Shown here: positions 1 through 8,505 of the stretch, piece after piece
Layout of the letters: every line of letters begins with the position of its first letter
Numbering within the stretch: the stretch's first letter is position 1
Assembly (NCBI GenBank): GCA_963811225.1
Contig: CAWEQO010000005.1
Coordinates: 132,259-196,258, forward strand
DNA: 64,000 nt
DNA from: CAWEQO01 sp963811225
GTDB lineage: Bacteria; Chloroflexota; Anaerolineae; Anaerolineales; Anaerolineaceae
Direction: 5' to 3'
Position numbers and translations under genes: made by a program
Notes under the pieces: model-generated
The model's database searches: none
Seen by the model: only the letters and a program-made list of their open reading frames with translations
What the model was told of the DNA's origin: nothing

Positions 1-178
1 CTTTACCGCTGCGCAGATCTCCGGACCATTCTGCTTGTGAAGTGCGTGTTATGTTTGCCATTTCTAATTCCTTTCTTTAACTTGTCGTTATGTTGTTTGG
101 AACTACTCCGATTTCTCGGATTGATTTTTGGTATTGCTGATCGGTCCTACAACTGCGTATTGTTTGCGAAGGCGCTTT
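1..178. other. Window edge, no gene seen
   Basis: This stretch lies downstream of the response regulator that ends at 179 on the minus strand. Possible short reading frames here have no recognisable product and no ribosome binding site. No terminator-like hairpin stands out. It may continue into a gene outside the window. Confidence 0.4.
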
Positions 179-919
179 TTACTCCACCAGTTCCCCTTCT
201 TGGAACCGGTATCCTACTCCTCGAACGCTCAAGATATACCGGGAATCCGCCGGATTCGGCTCCACTTTCTGGCGCAGGCGGTGGATGTACCACTTAATGA
301 TCTGGCGCGCTTCGTAGACGTCCTCGCACTTATACTGGCGCACCACCTGCACCAACTCGGTGGGTGAGACCACCCGGTGGTTGTTCTGCATCAGGTACAC
401 CAGCAGCTTGAACTCGCGCGGCGTCAGGTCGACCACCTCCCCATCCAGGTTGAGGGTGTGCTTCTGCAAATCGGCCCTGAAGGGCCCAAAGGAGAGCTGC
501 TTATCGGTCGCTTGCTCCTCCTGGGCGCGCTTGATGGCCTTGCGTTTCCGGTTGACCGCCTCATCCACGGCCTCGCGCAGCTGATCCGGCTTAATCGGCT
601 TTAGAAGGTAGCGGTCGACACCTTCGCGGATGGCATCCATGGCCGATTCGAGCGAGCCGTGAGCGGTGAGGATGATCACTACCGCTTCCGGCCAGCGCCA
701 GCGAACGGCGCCGAGCACATCCAGGCCGTTGATGCGGCCGCCCAGCATCAAGTCGAGCAGCACCAGGTCGACGGGGGACTCGCGCAAGTATTCCAGCGCC
801 TCTTCACCATCCGCAGCCGATGTGACCAGGTGGCCCTCGCGCTGCAAGGTTTCCGCCAGAAAGAAGCGGATGCCTTCTTCATCATCAACAACCAGGGTTT
901 GATATTGATTGGCATTCAA
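179..919 (-). CDS. OmpR-type response regulator
   Basis: Cytoplasmic transcription factor of a two-component system. Residues 8-125 form a receiver domain with the acidic pair in VVDDEE, the phosphoacceptor Asp in LVLLDLM, a Thr in ILTAHG and the conserved Lys in LLKPIKP. Residues about 145-240 form a winged-helix DNA-binding domain (DLTPREFKLLVYL and RGVGYRF are typical). The TTG start is preceded by an AAGGAGGG ribosome site about 11 bases away. It follows the histidine kinase at 961-2706 by 41 bases, so the two are almost certainly co-transcribed partners. The signal is unknown. Confidence 0.93.
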   Translation of the reverse strand: MNANQYQTLVVDDEEGIRFFLAETLQREGHLVTSAADGEEALEYLRESPVDLVLLDLMLGGRINGLDVLGAVRWRWPEAVVIILTAHGSLESAMDAIREGVDRYLLKPIKPDQLREAVDEAVNRKRKAIKRAQEEQATDKQLSFGPFRADLQKHTLNLDGEVVDLTPREFKLLVYLMQNNHRVVSPTELVQVVRQYKCEDVYEARQIIKWYIHRLRQKVEPNPADSRYILSVRGVGYRFQEGELVE

Positions 920-960
920 GGTCGGTTGTTCCCTCCTTTCTTGTCGTTGGCGGCGCGCTG

Positions 961-2706
961 CTAAGCCTGATTGGATCGCGGCAGCCAGATGGAGAAGGTT
1001 GTGCCTTCACCAGGCTGGCCGGAAGCTTGGATGCTGCCGCCGTGGTCCTGCACGATCATCTTCGTGATATACAGCCCCAACCCGAGCCCATCGGTCTTTG
1101 TGCTGAAGAATGGGTCGAAGATGCGCTGCAGCTGGTCGGGCGGGATGCCCACCCCGGTGTCGCAGAAGTCAATCCGGACCCCCTCAGGCTGGCCGGTTGG
1201 CCGGGCGATGATGTTGAGCTCGCCGCCGACGGGCATGGCATCAATGGCGTTGAGCGACAGGTTCAGAAAGACTTGCTGGACCCGATCGGCCACCAGTTCG
1301 AGCGGCGGCAGGTCCGAAGCCGGGCTCCAGCTGACGCGGATCTGATGGTCTTTGCACTGTTTGGTAATGAGCATCAGGGTCTGGGCCAGCAGGGTGTTGA
1401 GGTCTACCGGCTCTTTAATGCCGGAAGGCGACTGCTGGTTCAGGTCACGCAGCTGGGCTACGATGCGAGCGGCGCGCGCCAACTCTTCGGTGGCGACGCG
1501 CAGGTACTGAGTGGTGTCGCCGCCTTCGGCCATGACCTCCTCAGTCAACCCGAGGCAGCCGATGGAGGACTGCAGGGGGTTGTTGATCTCGTGGGCCAGA
1601 GAGGCCGCCAGCTTACCGGTGATGGCCAGCTTTTCGGCCTGGATCATGGCTGCCTGAGTCTTCTTCTGCTCGGTGATGTCCTCGATGATCAGGATGGCCA
1701 TTGGGTTGTCAAATCCGGCAGCCTGGATGGGCGAAAGGACCATGCGGGTCCAGATGACACTGCCGTCTTTGCGGATGTGGCGGGCCTCCATGTGTCCAGA
1801 ACCGCTTCCTTTTTCCAGCTCCTGGATGTATTCGGATACATTCAGGATGTTCTCTTTCGGGAGGAAGAAGCCGGAGAACTGCATACCCTTCAACTCGTCC
1901 TGCGAATAACCGTACACTTGCTGTAAAGCAGGGTTGCATTCGATCATACGGCCATCATGGTCAAGCAAAGCGATGCCGAGAGTGGCATTCACGAAGATGG
2001 CTTTGAATTGGGCGTGAGCCGCTTCCAGGTCGATCGTGCGGCGCGCCATCAAATAGCTCTGGGCCACTTCGCGAAGCTCTAACCCGTTGTAGCGGCTGAT
2101 GTTCTGGAGGCCGATCGACATCTGCTCGGCGACCTCTTTGGCGGCCTGAAGCTCATCCTCGGTCCACTCGCTGTGATCCTCACGACCCAGCGATAGGGAG
2201 CCAACCAGCCGCCCCTGGATAATCAGCGGCAGGCTGAGATAGGCGGACACACGGTTTTCCTGCAGCGCATTGAAAAACGGAGAGGACAACGCCTGCTCGT
2301 GGATGTTGTCGATTTGGATGACGGCAGATTTTTCCTCCCCCTTGGGGTTGGCGCTGATCCATTCAACCGGGCCGCGCCACCCTTTGCCCAGACGATGGCT
2401 GCTGCCAGGGTCTGCGCAAACCAACACAAGATCCCCGGCGTCGAAATCGTAGCTGATCAAGCCGGCCCAACTGCATGAGAGCAGCTCACGCACCAATGGG
2501 AGCGAAGCGTCTCCGATCTCCTGGATGGTTTGGGCCGACAGGATCACACGATCGATTGCCCGCAGCAGCCTCAGGTGTTCTAAGTACCGGAGACGCAGCT
2601 CTTCTTCACGGTCCTGTGCGGATACTTCTTCAATGGTAATGGGTTCCAATAAGCGAATGCCACCACTATTCGAGCTGAATTTTTCTTCTAGATTCTCCTC
2701 ATTCAT
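961..2706 (-). CDS. Cytosolic sensor histidine kinase (GAF-PAS-HisKA-HATPase)
   Basis: Sensor kinase of 581 residues with no membrane segment. A GAF-like domain covers roughly residues 50-200, and a PAS domain with a C-terminal PAC motif follows at about 220-345. The dimerisation helix carries the phosphorylated His in LAHEINNPLQ, and the ATPase domain has an N box (LNLSLNAIDAM) and G boxes (DTGVGIP, GLGLGLY). The AHEINNPLQ pattern is of the NtrB/HisKA type. I chose the ATG at 2706; a TTG 69 bases upstream is also in frame, but its extra residues look non-coding. It heads an operon with the regulator at 179-919. The cytosolic GAF and PAS domains suggest an internal ligand or redox signal. Confidence 0.92.
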   Translation of the reverse strand: MNEENLEEKFSSNSGGIRLLEPITIEEVSAQDREEELRLRYLEHLRLLRAIDRVILSAQTIQEIGDASLPLVRELLSCSWAGLISYDFDAGDLVLVCADPGSSHRLGKGWRGPVEWISANPKGEEKSAVIQIDNIHEQALSSPFFNALQENRVSAYLSLPLIIQGRLVGSLSLGREDHSEWTEDELQAAKEVAEQMSIGLQNISRYNGLELREVAQSYLMARRTIDLEAAHAQFKAIFVNATLGIALLDHDGRMIECNPALQQVYGYSQDELKGMQFSGFFLPKENILNVSEYIQELEKGSGSGHMEARHIRKDGSVIWTRMVLSPIQAAGFDNPMAILIIEDITEQKKTQAAMIQAEKLAITGKLAASLAHEINNPLQSSIGCLGLTEEVMAEGGDTTQYLRVATEELARAARIVAQLRDLNQQSPSGIKEPVDLNTLLAQTLMLITKQCKDHQIRVSWSPASDLPPLELVADRVQQVFLNLSLNAIDAMPVGGELNIIARPTGQPEGVRIDFCDTGVGIPPDQLQRIFDPFFSTKTDGLGLGLYITKMIVQDHGGSIQASGQPGEGTTFSIWLPRSNQA

Positions 2707-2832
2707 ATCGGGTGCGAAATGGTTTTGGGCGCCTCTCTGCAAGGAAGAGCGACGGCAGAAAACCAAACCTCTCAAATGACTCTGGGATTACGTTCCGGCA
2801 CATCCCCCTGGCCGGATCAAAAGAGGAATTTG

Positions 2833-2875
2833 TTGTTACAAAAGGCTGTTCAACCTGAACAACCTTTTGTAACAA
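2833..2875 (-). terminator. Hairpin terminator of the YtxH gene
   Basis: A 20-base stem with one mismatch (2833-2852 and 2856-2875) encloses a 3-base loop. It sits between the stop of the YtxH gene at 2919 and the start of the kinase gene at 2706, so it should separate the two minus-strand transcripts. Confidence 0.6.
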
Positions 2876-2918
2876 ACTCCTATCGAAATCTTAATTTAAT
2901 ACACGAAGCGACTGGCTG

Positions 2919-3260
2919 CTATGAATTCTGGCGCATCAACTCATTGAGCCGATTGAGCCGATCACGCTGCTCGTTGGCCATTTTCTCGCCCTTCGACTTC
3001 AGCTCGTTGATCCGCTTTTGAGTGCGGTCAATGGTGCGCTGGGTTGTTTCGCGAGCGCTGGACATGGCTCGTTCGGCCTGGGCCAGGGCTTCGTCGATGG
3101 TGTCGGCGGCTTTCTCTCGATATTCATCGGTTTTGTCGCTGATGAGTTGGCGTGTCTCCTCGCCGGACTGGGGTGCAGTCAGTAAAGCTGCAACAGAGCC
3201 AGCGATCATGCCAATAATTAATCCAGAGAAGAAGCTGCCAGAGCTATCTCGGTCATTCAT
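2919..3260 (-). CDS. YtxH domain stress-type protein
   Basis: Small protein of 113 residues. Residues 9-30 form one hydrophobic membrane segment rich in Gly and Ala (GLIIGMIAGSVAALL) followed by TAPQSGEETR, the hallmark of the YtxH/GvpP-like family. The rest is a highly charged helical coiled coil containing repeated Arg and Lys. Family members are general stress or envelope proteins of unknown biochemistry. A shared GGGAATTCC-like motif lies 110-150 bases upstream (3371-3412), and other stress-type genes in this window carry the same motif. Confidence 0.85.
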   Translation of the reverse strand: MNDRDSSGSFFSGLIIGMIAGSVAALLTAPQSGEETRQLISDKTDEYREKAADTIDEALAQAERAMSSARETTQRTIDRTQKRINELKSKGEKMANEQRDRLNRLNELMRQNS

Positions 3261-3370
3261 TTGTAGACCTCCCTATTTAGAATTTCTGCTTTTAAAGTAA
3301 TTGCTTAAGCTGGATACGAACATGTATCCAACTTTGTTTTAGTCTAAATGAATTCCTCGTAACGAAGTAT

Positions 3371-3412
3371 GGGGGATATCTCTACAGAAGCGGTAGGGAT
3401 TACCCTATGAGG
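3371..3412 (-). promoter_or_regulatory. Candidate stress-regulon operator, copy 1
   Basis: Two half-sites read on the plus strand as GGGGGATATCTCTAC and TAGGGATTACCCTATGAGG, with their GGG cores 23 bases apart. This arrangement nearly matches copies at 32493 and 63874. It lies 111-152 bases upstream of the YtxH start. The binding protein is unknown. Confidence 0.5.
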
Positions 3413-3454
3413 GGTGTGTTTGGGTTGAATTTGGGATGGAACTGCTGCAGTTGG

Positions 3455-3515
3455 GCAAAGCCGGTTGGAAGTTGATTGATTTCCCCTGAGCCGGTTATCT
3501 TCCAACCGGCTTTGC
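3455..3515 (-). terminator. Long inverted repeat after the GreA-like gene
   Basis: Perfect 17-base arms (3455-3471 and 3499-3515) surround a 27-base loop, just downstream of the stop at 3538. There is no T-tract on the minus side, so it may be an intergenic palindrome or RNA-stabilising hairpin rather than a classical intrinsic terminator. Confidence 0.5.
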
Positions 3516-3537
3516 CGCGACCATTCGTGCAGCAGAA

Positions 3538-3945
3538 TTATTCATCTTTGATGCTGTCTGGATCATAGTCGCCCCATTTGTTGTTGACGGAGGAGGCGTA
3601 GATGGTGGCGCTGGTGTGGGCGGAATGGCGCAAGGCTTTTTGCATCGCCTCTTCACGGCGTTCGCTAAGATCAACGGGGTCGCCTTGCAATTCGGCCTCG
3701 ATGGTGAGCAGATGGACTTCGATGATGTCACCGGCAGTGTAGGGGATGCGGTCGCCGGCGGCGTGGCCGAGGATGGCCTGGGCGAGGGGTGTGCTTTCAC
3801 CGAGGAAGCCCCGCTCGAAGTCGGCGGCGCTGTCTTCCACAACGTCGAGCTCAAGCTGCTCGCTCTCTCCGTCCTGGTATTTCAGTTCTAGGGATACGTG
3901 TCGGCCGGGATACACTTTCGGCGCGCTTTGATTCTTTTTTGACAT
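3538..3945 (-). CDS. Stand-alone GreA/GreB C-terminal (FKBP-like) domain protein
   Basis: The 135-residue protein matches only the C-terminal half of transcript cleavage factors. The stretch ESTPLAQAILGHAAGD followed by IPYTAGDIIEVHL mirrors the GreA pattern SPLGRALLGKKVGD. In GreA and GreB this domain docks on RNA polymerase. The N-terminal coiled coil that carries the acidic tip and reaches the active site is absent, so cleavage stimulation is unlikely. An Rnk-like or other polymerase-binding role is possible. The tail after about residue 95 is charged and resembles no family I know. A clear ribosome site (AGGAGG) precedes the ATG at 3945. Confidence 0.75.
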   Translation of the reverse strand: MSKKNQSAPKVYPGRHVSLELKYQDGESEQLELDVVEDSAADFERGFLGESTPLAQAILGHAAGDRIPYTAGDIIEVHLLTIEAELQGDPVDLSERREEAMQKALRHSAHTSATIYASSVNNKWGDYDPDSIKDE

Positions 3946-4239
3946 GCTTGCCTCCTTTTATAACTTCTATTGTTCACCAGTTCCCCCAGGCCACCGGGGA
4001 TGGGGGGCGCCGCTGCCGGTCTGCGAAGGGCTGCACTTTGTCGGGGTTGTCGGGCTGCAAGGCAACCAGGCTTGCGTCGGGCTGTGAGCGGATCGCTTGC
4101 GCGAGAACGTTGGATATCGAACCGGCGCCGGTGATGGCAAATCGCAAGGATATGGTTCCTCCTGGGGACCTCTCTTCAGCTATTCCCCGAACGTTTTTGA
4201 CAAACAGAATTGATAGTGGAGCTCATAGACGCTCACACA

Positions 4240-4304
4240 CCTCGGGGCGGGTGCTTCACCTCGGGACGGGTGCTTCACCTCGGCACGGGTGCTTCACCTC
4301 GGGA
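4240..4304. repeat. 19-bp tandem repeat, 3.4 copies
   Basis: Units start at 4240, 4259 and 4278, followed by 8 bases of a fourth. The consensus is CCTCGGGACGGGTGCTTCA with one or two variable positions after CGG. The array is non-coding. Nothing in it resembles an origin or attachment site. Confidence 0.8.
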
Positions 4305-4481
4305 TGTGAGGGCCAGGAAGGGGCTACCGGTTTTGTTTGTCAAAGTACAAAAGGGAAAGGAGAAAGACGTCTGGTTGAACTGATATGAAGAGCTTATCTA
4401 TTCTAGCAAGAATAGAGGGATGTTGGCAACGATAAGCCGGTCTCGGATTGGTTTTTCGATAGGGGGAAGTCAAAGGAGAGT

Positions 4482-4525
4482 TAAAAAGCTCGACGCCTGG
4501 GTGAGGGGGGCACCCAGGCGTCGAG
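4482..4525 (-). terminator. Intrinsic terminator of the GS17M-like gene
   Basis: A perfect 15-base stem (4489-4503 and 4511-4525) has the loop AGGGGGG and is followed on the minus strand by CTTTTTAA. It lies 74 bases beyond the stop at 4599. A hairpin with the same kind of G-rich loop occurs at 63925-63963. Confidence 0.8.
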
Positions 4526-4598
4526 TGACTATATTTTCGCACACCCCCGGGAATCTGTCAAGCGATTCTGGGGCCTGCGACACAGCTTCCGGCAAACT

Positions 4599-5096
4599 CT
4601 AATCCTGATTGCTGGAAACCTGTTTGGCCTTGTACTGGCGCATCAGGTTGTAGACCTCGGCCAGGCGCTCGTTATCGGCGGGTATGAAGAACAGCAGGTC
4701 GCCGTCGCGGAGACCGCTGCGGTAGGCTTCAGCGTCTACGTCCTTCAGGCCGAAATCTTTCAACACGCCCTCGAAGGTCAGGGTCGAGCCGGGCGATACA
4801 GAAGTGCGGGTCATGGTCGAGGCGAGGTCCCCGGCGGCTCGCACCTTGCCAACGTCGGAGGTGGGGATGGCTTGCCGCCCGGCGAGAATCTGGTCCAGGC
4901 CGAACAGGGTCTTCTGGCCGACTTCGCCGGTCTTGTTGACCTTGGCTGTGCGCTGGTTGGCGTCAATGAAGTTGTCGACGGTTGATTCCTGGGCGATAAT
5001 GTTCATATCCTCCTGGTCGAAGCCGCGCTCCAGCAGCCGGTCGACGGCTTCCTCGGCGTCTTGATAATTGCTAAAGAGTGCAAAAACAGTTTTCAT
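4599..5096 (-). CDS. GS17M/YflT-like stress protein
   Basis: Soluble protein of 165 residues. The start MKTVFALFSNYQDAEEAVD followed by LLERGF resembles the ferredoxin-like 17M/YflT general stress domain found in heat-inducible proteins. A second similar half may be present: residues 125-155 (YRSGLRDGDLLFFIPA) recall the beta strand that closes such domains. The family function is unknown. A strong ribosome site (AAAGGAG) precedes the ATG. The gene is monocistronic, with its own terminator at 4482. It sits among other stress-type genes, which supports the assignment. Confidence 0.7.
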   Translation of the reverse strand: MKTVFALFSNYQDAEEAVDRLLERGFDQEDMNIIAQESTVDNFIDANQRTAKVNKTGEVGQKTLFGLDQILAGRQAIPTSDVGKVRAAGDLASTMTRTSVSPGSTLTFEGVLKDFGLKDVDAEAYRSGLRDGDLLFFIPADNERLAEVYNLMRQYKAKQVSSNQD

Positions 5097-5157
5097 TTGG
5101 TCTCCTTTCGTATCTTGTGCGGGCGGTGACTTTCCTATCGATCGTACCCGCCGGGGT

Positions 5158-5283
5158 CCCTGACTCCTTGGGGCGGGCGCTCAGGTTTCTTATAGAGAGA
5201 ACTTCCGACTTTACCGATAAGATGTGGCAGACTTTAATTCCGGCAGGCTCTAAAGCCTGAGCACCCATACCAAGGAGTCAGGG
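5158..5283. other. Long-range inverted repeat in a 318-base gap
   Basis: Arms of 14 bases (5158-5171 and 5270-5283) are perfect complements, and a nested pair (CTCAGG near 5180 with CCTGAG near 5257) lies just inside. The element fills most of the gap between the stop at 5415 and the start at 5096, both on the minus strand. It could be the end of one transcript, a structured leader of the next, or a small repeat element. The rest of the gap (5284-5414) shows only short direct repeats of GAATTGATG and GCTGCAT. Confidence 0.4.
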
Positions 5284-5414
5284 TTTACATCTGAAATGGG
5301 AACAGCCGGCATGGCTGCATTGGATGGCTGCATGCAGGCTGATATCATTGCATGGACGGCCAGACAGGGGCTGGTCCTGCATTGAATTGATGGAATTGAT
5401 GGAAGCGCCGGGGT

Positions 5415-5858
5415 TCAGGCGTCTTCCCTGTGTGGGCTTTCCAGGCGGAAGAAGTTGCTTTGATCCCCACTCTTGAGATGTTCTTGATAGAGGAACACCA
5501 GGTCGCGGGTGTCGAATGTATGGAACCAATCTTCCCAGCTGACCTCTTCAAGGCTGTCACCGCCATAACCGGGGAACTGGAAGCGCAGCACACCCAGATG
5601 GTCGCCGTGCTCGGTGCCCGGGACGGTGGAGGGTTTCGCGCCGCGTTTCTCGGCCCACTGCTTGATAACATCGTGATTACGGGTTACCAACGAGGCGCCG
5701 TGATGGTCCTCGTGCTCGTCGGTGCTGCTGATCCATTGGGCGTACTGCGTTGAATCGGAGAGGTGGTCTCCGTACTTGTCCAGGTATTTTCGGTCTTCTT
5801 TACGGATATCATCCGCAACATTCTCTTTAATGATCGTGCCATATAAAGCTCCTTTCAT
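5415..5858 (-). CDS. Small conserved protein, often misnamed glucan branching enzyme
   Basis: The 147-residue soluble protein has a C-terminal half (residues about 60-140) with NHDVIKQWAEKRGAKPSTV, then FPGYGGDSLEEVSWEDWF and LVFLYQEHLKSG. I recognise this as the short domain widely annotated as 1,4-alpha-glucan branching enzyme although it has no glycosidase motif. Its function is unknown, and relatives often sit beside stress genes. The N-terminal 55 residues are extra and rich in Asp and His (DEHEDHHGAS), which could bind metal. A stress-regulon candidate site lies 63-120 bases upstream. Confidence 0.65.
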   Translation of the reverse strand: MKGALYGTIIKENVADDIRKEDRKYLDKYGDHLSDSTQYAQWISSTDEHEDHHGASLVTRNHDVIKQWAEKRGAKPSTVPGTEHGDHLGVLRFQFPGYGGDSLEEVSWEDWFHTFDTRDLVFLYQEHLKSGDQSNFFRLESPHREDA

Positions 5859-5920
5859 GGCGTATTACCCGATAATGAGTATTTGTATTCTAGGTGAATT
5901 CGAGAAGCGTCTCAATCCGT

Positions 5921-5978
5921 ATATCTCCTACCCTGATTTAGGGAATAACCCTCATCATAATGGGGGGTTATCCCCCGG
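5921..5978 (-). promoter_or_regulatory. Candidate stress-regulon operator, copy 2
   Basis: The best half-site is TAGGGAATAACCCTCATCA at 5939-5957, flanked by a weak ATATCTCCTACC at 5921 and a third half-site GGGGGGTTATCCCCC at 5962-5976. Core spacing is about 24 bases. It lies between a minus-strand gene (start 5858) and the plus-strand kinase (start 6064) and could act on either. Confidence 0.45.
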
Positions 5979-6063
5979 CAAGCTCCTTCCGAATGGAGAT
6001 TGAGAGGCTGGGATCAGGCCGAGTCTGATACAATCACCTTGATTTTTCAGGATGAGAGCAGAC

Positions 6064-7611
6064 ATGACGCAGAGCAAAGACCTGGTAGTGGGAATTGACA
6101 GCAGCACGACGGCCTGCAAGGCCTTAGCCTTTGACCGGCAGGGCCGCTCCATTGCCGAGGGACGGGCGCGGCTGGAAACGTCGATGCCGCGGCCGAGCTG
6201 GCACGAGCAATCTGCGCAGGACTGGTGGACGGCGCTGGGTGAGGCGCTGCGAGCGGTGACCGGTCAGGTGGATGCCGGGAGGCTGGCGGCGGTCTGCATT
6301 GCGCCGCAGCGCGAGACGTTCGTGGCGGTGGATGCGCAGGGCGAGCCGCTGCGCCCGGCGATTGTTTGGATGGACGAGCGCAGCAGGCCGCTGTTGAGCG
6401 GGATCGAGCAGCGGCTGGGGGCGGAGTGGTTCCATCAAGAGACGGGCAAACCGCTGTCGGGCAATTTGACGGTGGGGAAGATCGCCTGGCTGCGCGAGCA
6501 GGAGCCGGCGACTTACCGGCGGGCGCGGCGCTACCTGGATGTGGCTGGCTACCTGAATTATCGGCTGACCGGGCAGTACCGCACGGGCTGGGGCTGCGTC
6601 GACCCGATGGGGATGGTCGATATGCGCGGGCAGCGCTGGTCGCCGCGGATTTTGGATTATCTGGGGATCGAAGAGGGGCAGCTGCCGGAGGCGTTTCCAC
6701 CGGGGACGGTCGTCGGCGAGGTGCAGCCAGAGGCGGCCGAGTTCACCGGGCTGCCGGTGGGACTGCCGGTGGTGGTCGGGGTGGGGGACGGTCAATCGGC
6801 AGGGCTAGGGGTGAAGATCACGCATCCCGGCGAGGCGTACCTGAACCTGGGGACGGCGGTGGTATCCGGGGCGTTTTCTCGGGAGTACCGCACCGATCGA
6901 GCTTTCCGGAGCATGTATGGGGGTGTGCCAGGCACCTACGTGTTCGAGACGGTGCTGCTGGGAGGGGCATACACGGTGCGCTGGTTTATCGATCGGTTCG
7001 CTGAGCAGCTGCGCATAGCCAGTTCTGAGACGTGGACGGAAGAGCGATTCGACGCCGCCATTGCGCATATTCCGCCGGGGGCGCAGGGGCTGGTGCTGGT
7101 GCCTTACTGGAACAGCGCCATGAACCCTTATTGGGATGCGGGGGCCAGCGGGATCGTCGTGGGGTGGCGTGGGGCGCATACCCTGGCACACCTGTACCGG
7201 GCCATCCTGGAGGGCATCGGCTACGAGCAGCGCCTGCATACGAGCGGGGTCGAGGCGGCGCTGGGTGAGCCGGTCAAGCGCCTGATCGCCCTGGGCGGCG
7301 GCACACGCAGCCGGCGCTGGCGACAGATCATCGCCGACATCACCGGAAAGCCGGTCTACCAATCCGGCGCGGGGGAGGCGGCCGCGCTGGGCGCGGGCAT
7401 CCTGGCGGCCTTGGCGGTAGGCTTCCATTCGAGCGTGCAGGCGGCAGCCGAGGTGATGAGCGCGGTGGAGACTGTGCCACTCGAACCGGACCCGGAGCGG
7501 CACGCATTCTACAGCCAGGTGTACGAGGAGGTTTACCGTCACCTGTACCCGGCCTTGCAGCCTTATCTGAGTCGATTGACGGAAATTACCGAAAACGATC
7601 TGGAAAGTTAG
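6064..7611 (+). CDS. FGGY-family sugar kinase (xylulokinase-like)
   Basis: Cytosolic ATP-dependent kinase of 515 residues for a pentulose or similar sugar. The N-terminal half opens with VVGIDSSTTACKALAFD, the phosphate-binding turn of the actin-like fold, and has the substrate-region WMDERS. The C-terminal half carries YLNLGTAVVSGAF and LIALGGGTRSRRW, the ATP-binding signatures. The exact sugar cannot be read from sequence. I prefer the ATG at 6064, which has GAGAG five bases upstream, over the ATG at 6052, which abuts an AGG. A HAD phosphatase follows after 11 bases, so the pair is probably one operon for phosphosugar handling. Confidence 0.9.
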   Translation: MTQSKDLVVGIDSSTTACKALAFDRQGRSIAEGRARLETSMPRPSWHEQSAQDWWTALGEALRAVTGQVDAGRLAAVCIAPQRETFVAVDAQGEPLRPAIVWMDERSRPLLSGIEQRLGAEWFHQETGKPLSGNLTVGKIAWLREQEPATYRRARRYLDVAGYLNYRLTGQYRTGWGCVDPMGMVDMRGQRWSPRILDYLGIEEGQLPEAFPPGTVVGEVQPEAAEFTGLPVGLPVVVGVGDGQSAGLGVKITHPGEAYLNLGTAVVSGAFSREYRTDRAFRSMYGGVPGTYVFETVLLGGAYTVRWFIDRFAEQLRIASSETWTEERFDAAIAHIPPGAQGLVLVPYWNSAMNPYWDAGASGIVVGWRGAHTLAHLYRAILEGIGYEQRLHTSGVEAALGEPVKRLIALGGGTRSRRWRQIIADITGKPVYQSGAGEAAALGAGILAALAVGFHSSVQAAAEVMSAVETVPLEPDPERHAFYSQVYEEVYRHLYPALQPYLSRLTEITENDLES

Positions 7612-7622
7612 GGAAAATATTT

Positions 7623-8450
7623 ATGACGCATCGAAAAGCACAGACCCGCCGCCTGTACAACGGTTATATCTTCGACCTGGACGGGACGGTCTACCTGGGC
7701 GACGCCCTGCTGCCGACCGCCGGGCAAACCATCGCCAGTTTGCGCTCGCTGGGCAAGCGCACCGTGTTCCTGTCCAACAACCCGACCCATTCCCGGCACG
7801 AATACGCCGCCAAGCTGACTCGCCTGGGCCTACCGACGCCGATGGATGACATTATCAATTCATCTATGGTGATGGTGGATTTCTTGCGGCGCAAGATGCC
7901 GGGGGCGCGGTTGTTCGTGGCGGGAGAGCAGCCGCTGAAGACCGAGCTGGAGCAGGCCGGGTTCACCCTGGAGGAGAACCCCGAGCGGGTGGACGCGGTC
8001 ATTGCCAGCTTCGACCGGACCTTTGTGTACCACAAGCTGCAAGTTGCCTTCGATGCCATCCGGGCGGGGGCCCACTTTTACGCCACCAACGCCGACCGCT
8101 ACTGCCCGGTGCCGGGGGGCGGTGAGCCGGACGCGGCGGCGATCATTGCGGCGATCGAGGCCTGCACCGGCAAGCCGGTGGAGGCCGTGGTGGGCAAACC
8201 GTCGGACTACATGGTGGATGCAATCCTGACGGTGCTGGATCTGCCACCTGAGGACTGCCTGATGACGGGCGACCGCCTGGAGACGGACGTTAAAATGGGC
8301 GTTTCACATGAGATGGACACGGCGTTGACGCTGACCGGGGCGACCAAGCGGGAGGCGCTGGAGGGGTCGCAGGTGCAGCCGACGTACGTGATCGAGGAAC
8401 TGGGGCAGCTGGTCCCGGAGGACGTGGAGATGTTGGAGTGGGGAGAGTAG
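7623..8450 (+). CDS. HAD-IIA phosphatase (NagD-like)
   Basis: Cytosolic phosphatase of 275 residues. Motif I is FDLDGTVYLGD, with the nucleophilic Asp and general acid Asp. Motif II is VFLSNNPTHS, where the cap begins, and the Lys of motif III is in VVGKPSDYMV, followed by MTGDRLETDV as motif IV. Cap type and order match the NagD/4-nitrophenylphosphatase/phosphoglycolate phosphatase group. Next to the FGGY kinase it may dephosphorylate a sugar phosphate or clear a toxic side product. This is inferred from position only. Confidence 0.9.
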   Translation: MTHRKAQTRRLYNGYIFDLDGTVYLGDALLPTAGQTIASLRSLGKRTVFLSNNPTHSRHEYAAKLTRLGLPTPMDDIINSSMVMVDFLRRKMPGARLFVAGEQPLKTELEQAGFTLEENPERVDAVIASFDRTFVYHKLQVAFDAIRAGAHFYATNADRYCPVPGGGEPDAAAIIAAIEACTGKPVEAVVGKPSDYMVDAILTVLDLPPEDCLMTGDRLETDVKMGVSHEMDTALTLTGATKREALEGSQVQPTYVIEELGQLVPEDVEMLEWGE

Positions 8451-8505
8451 ACGACTGCATTTTCACTCGATTGAATAAGAAGAACCAATACACCGGTCTG
8501 CCGGG

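Larger units (their letters stand above)
3946..4598. other. 653-base gap with tandem repeat and terminator
   Basis: No credible gene is seen. The gap contains the upstream region of the GreA-like gene, a 19-base tandem repeat (4240-4304) and a strong hairpin (4482-4525) that terminates the gene at 4599-5096. Reading frames across it have atypical composition. Confidence 0.5.

Noticed and set aside
1027..1926. Plus-strand frame of 299 codons inside the kinase gene
   Set aside because: It is antisense to a well-supported histidine kinase; in GC-rich DNA the opposite strand is often open. No family motif.
5415..5858. Naming the small protein a glucan branching enzyme
   Set aside because: It lacks all GH13 motifs and is far too short; the name is a database artefact.
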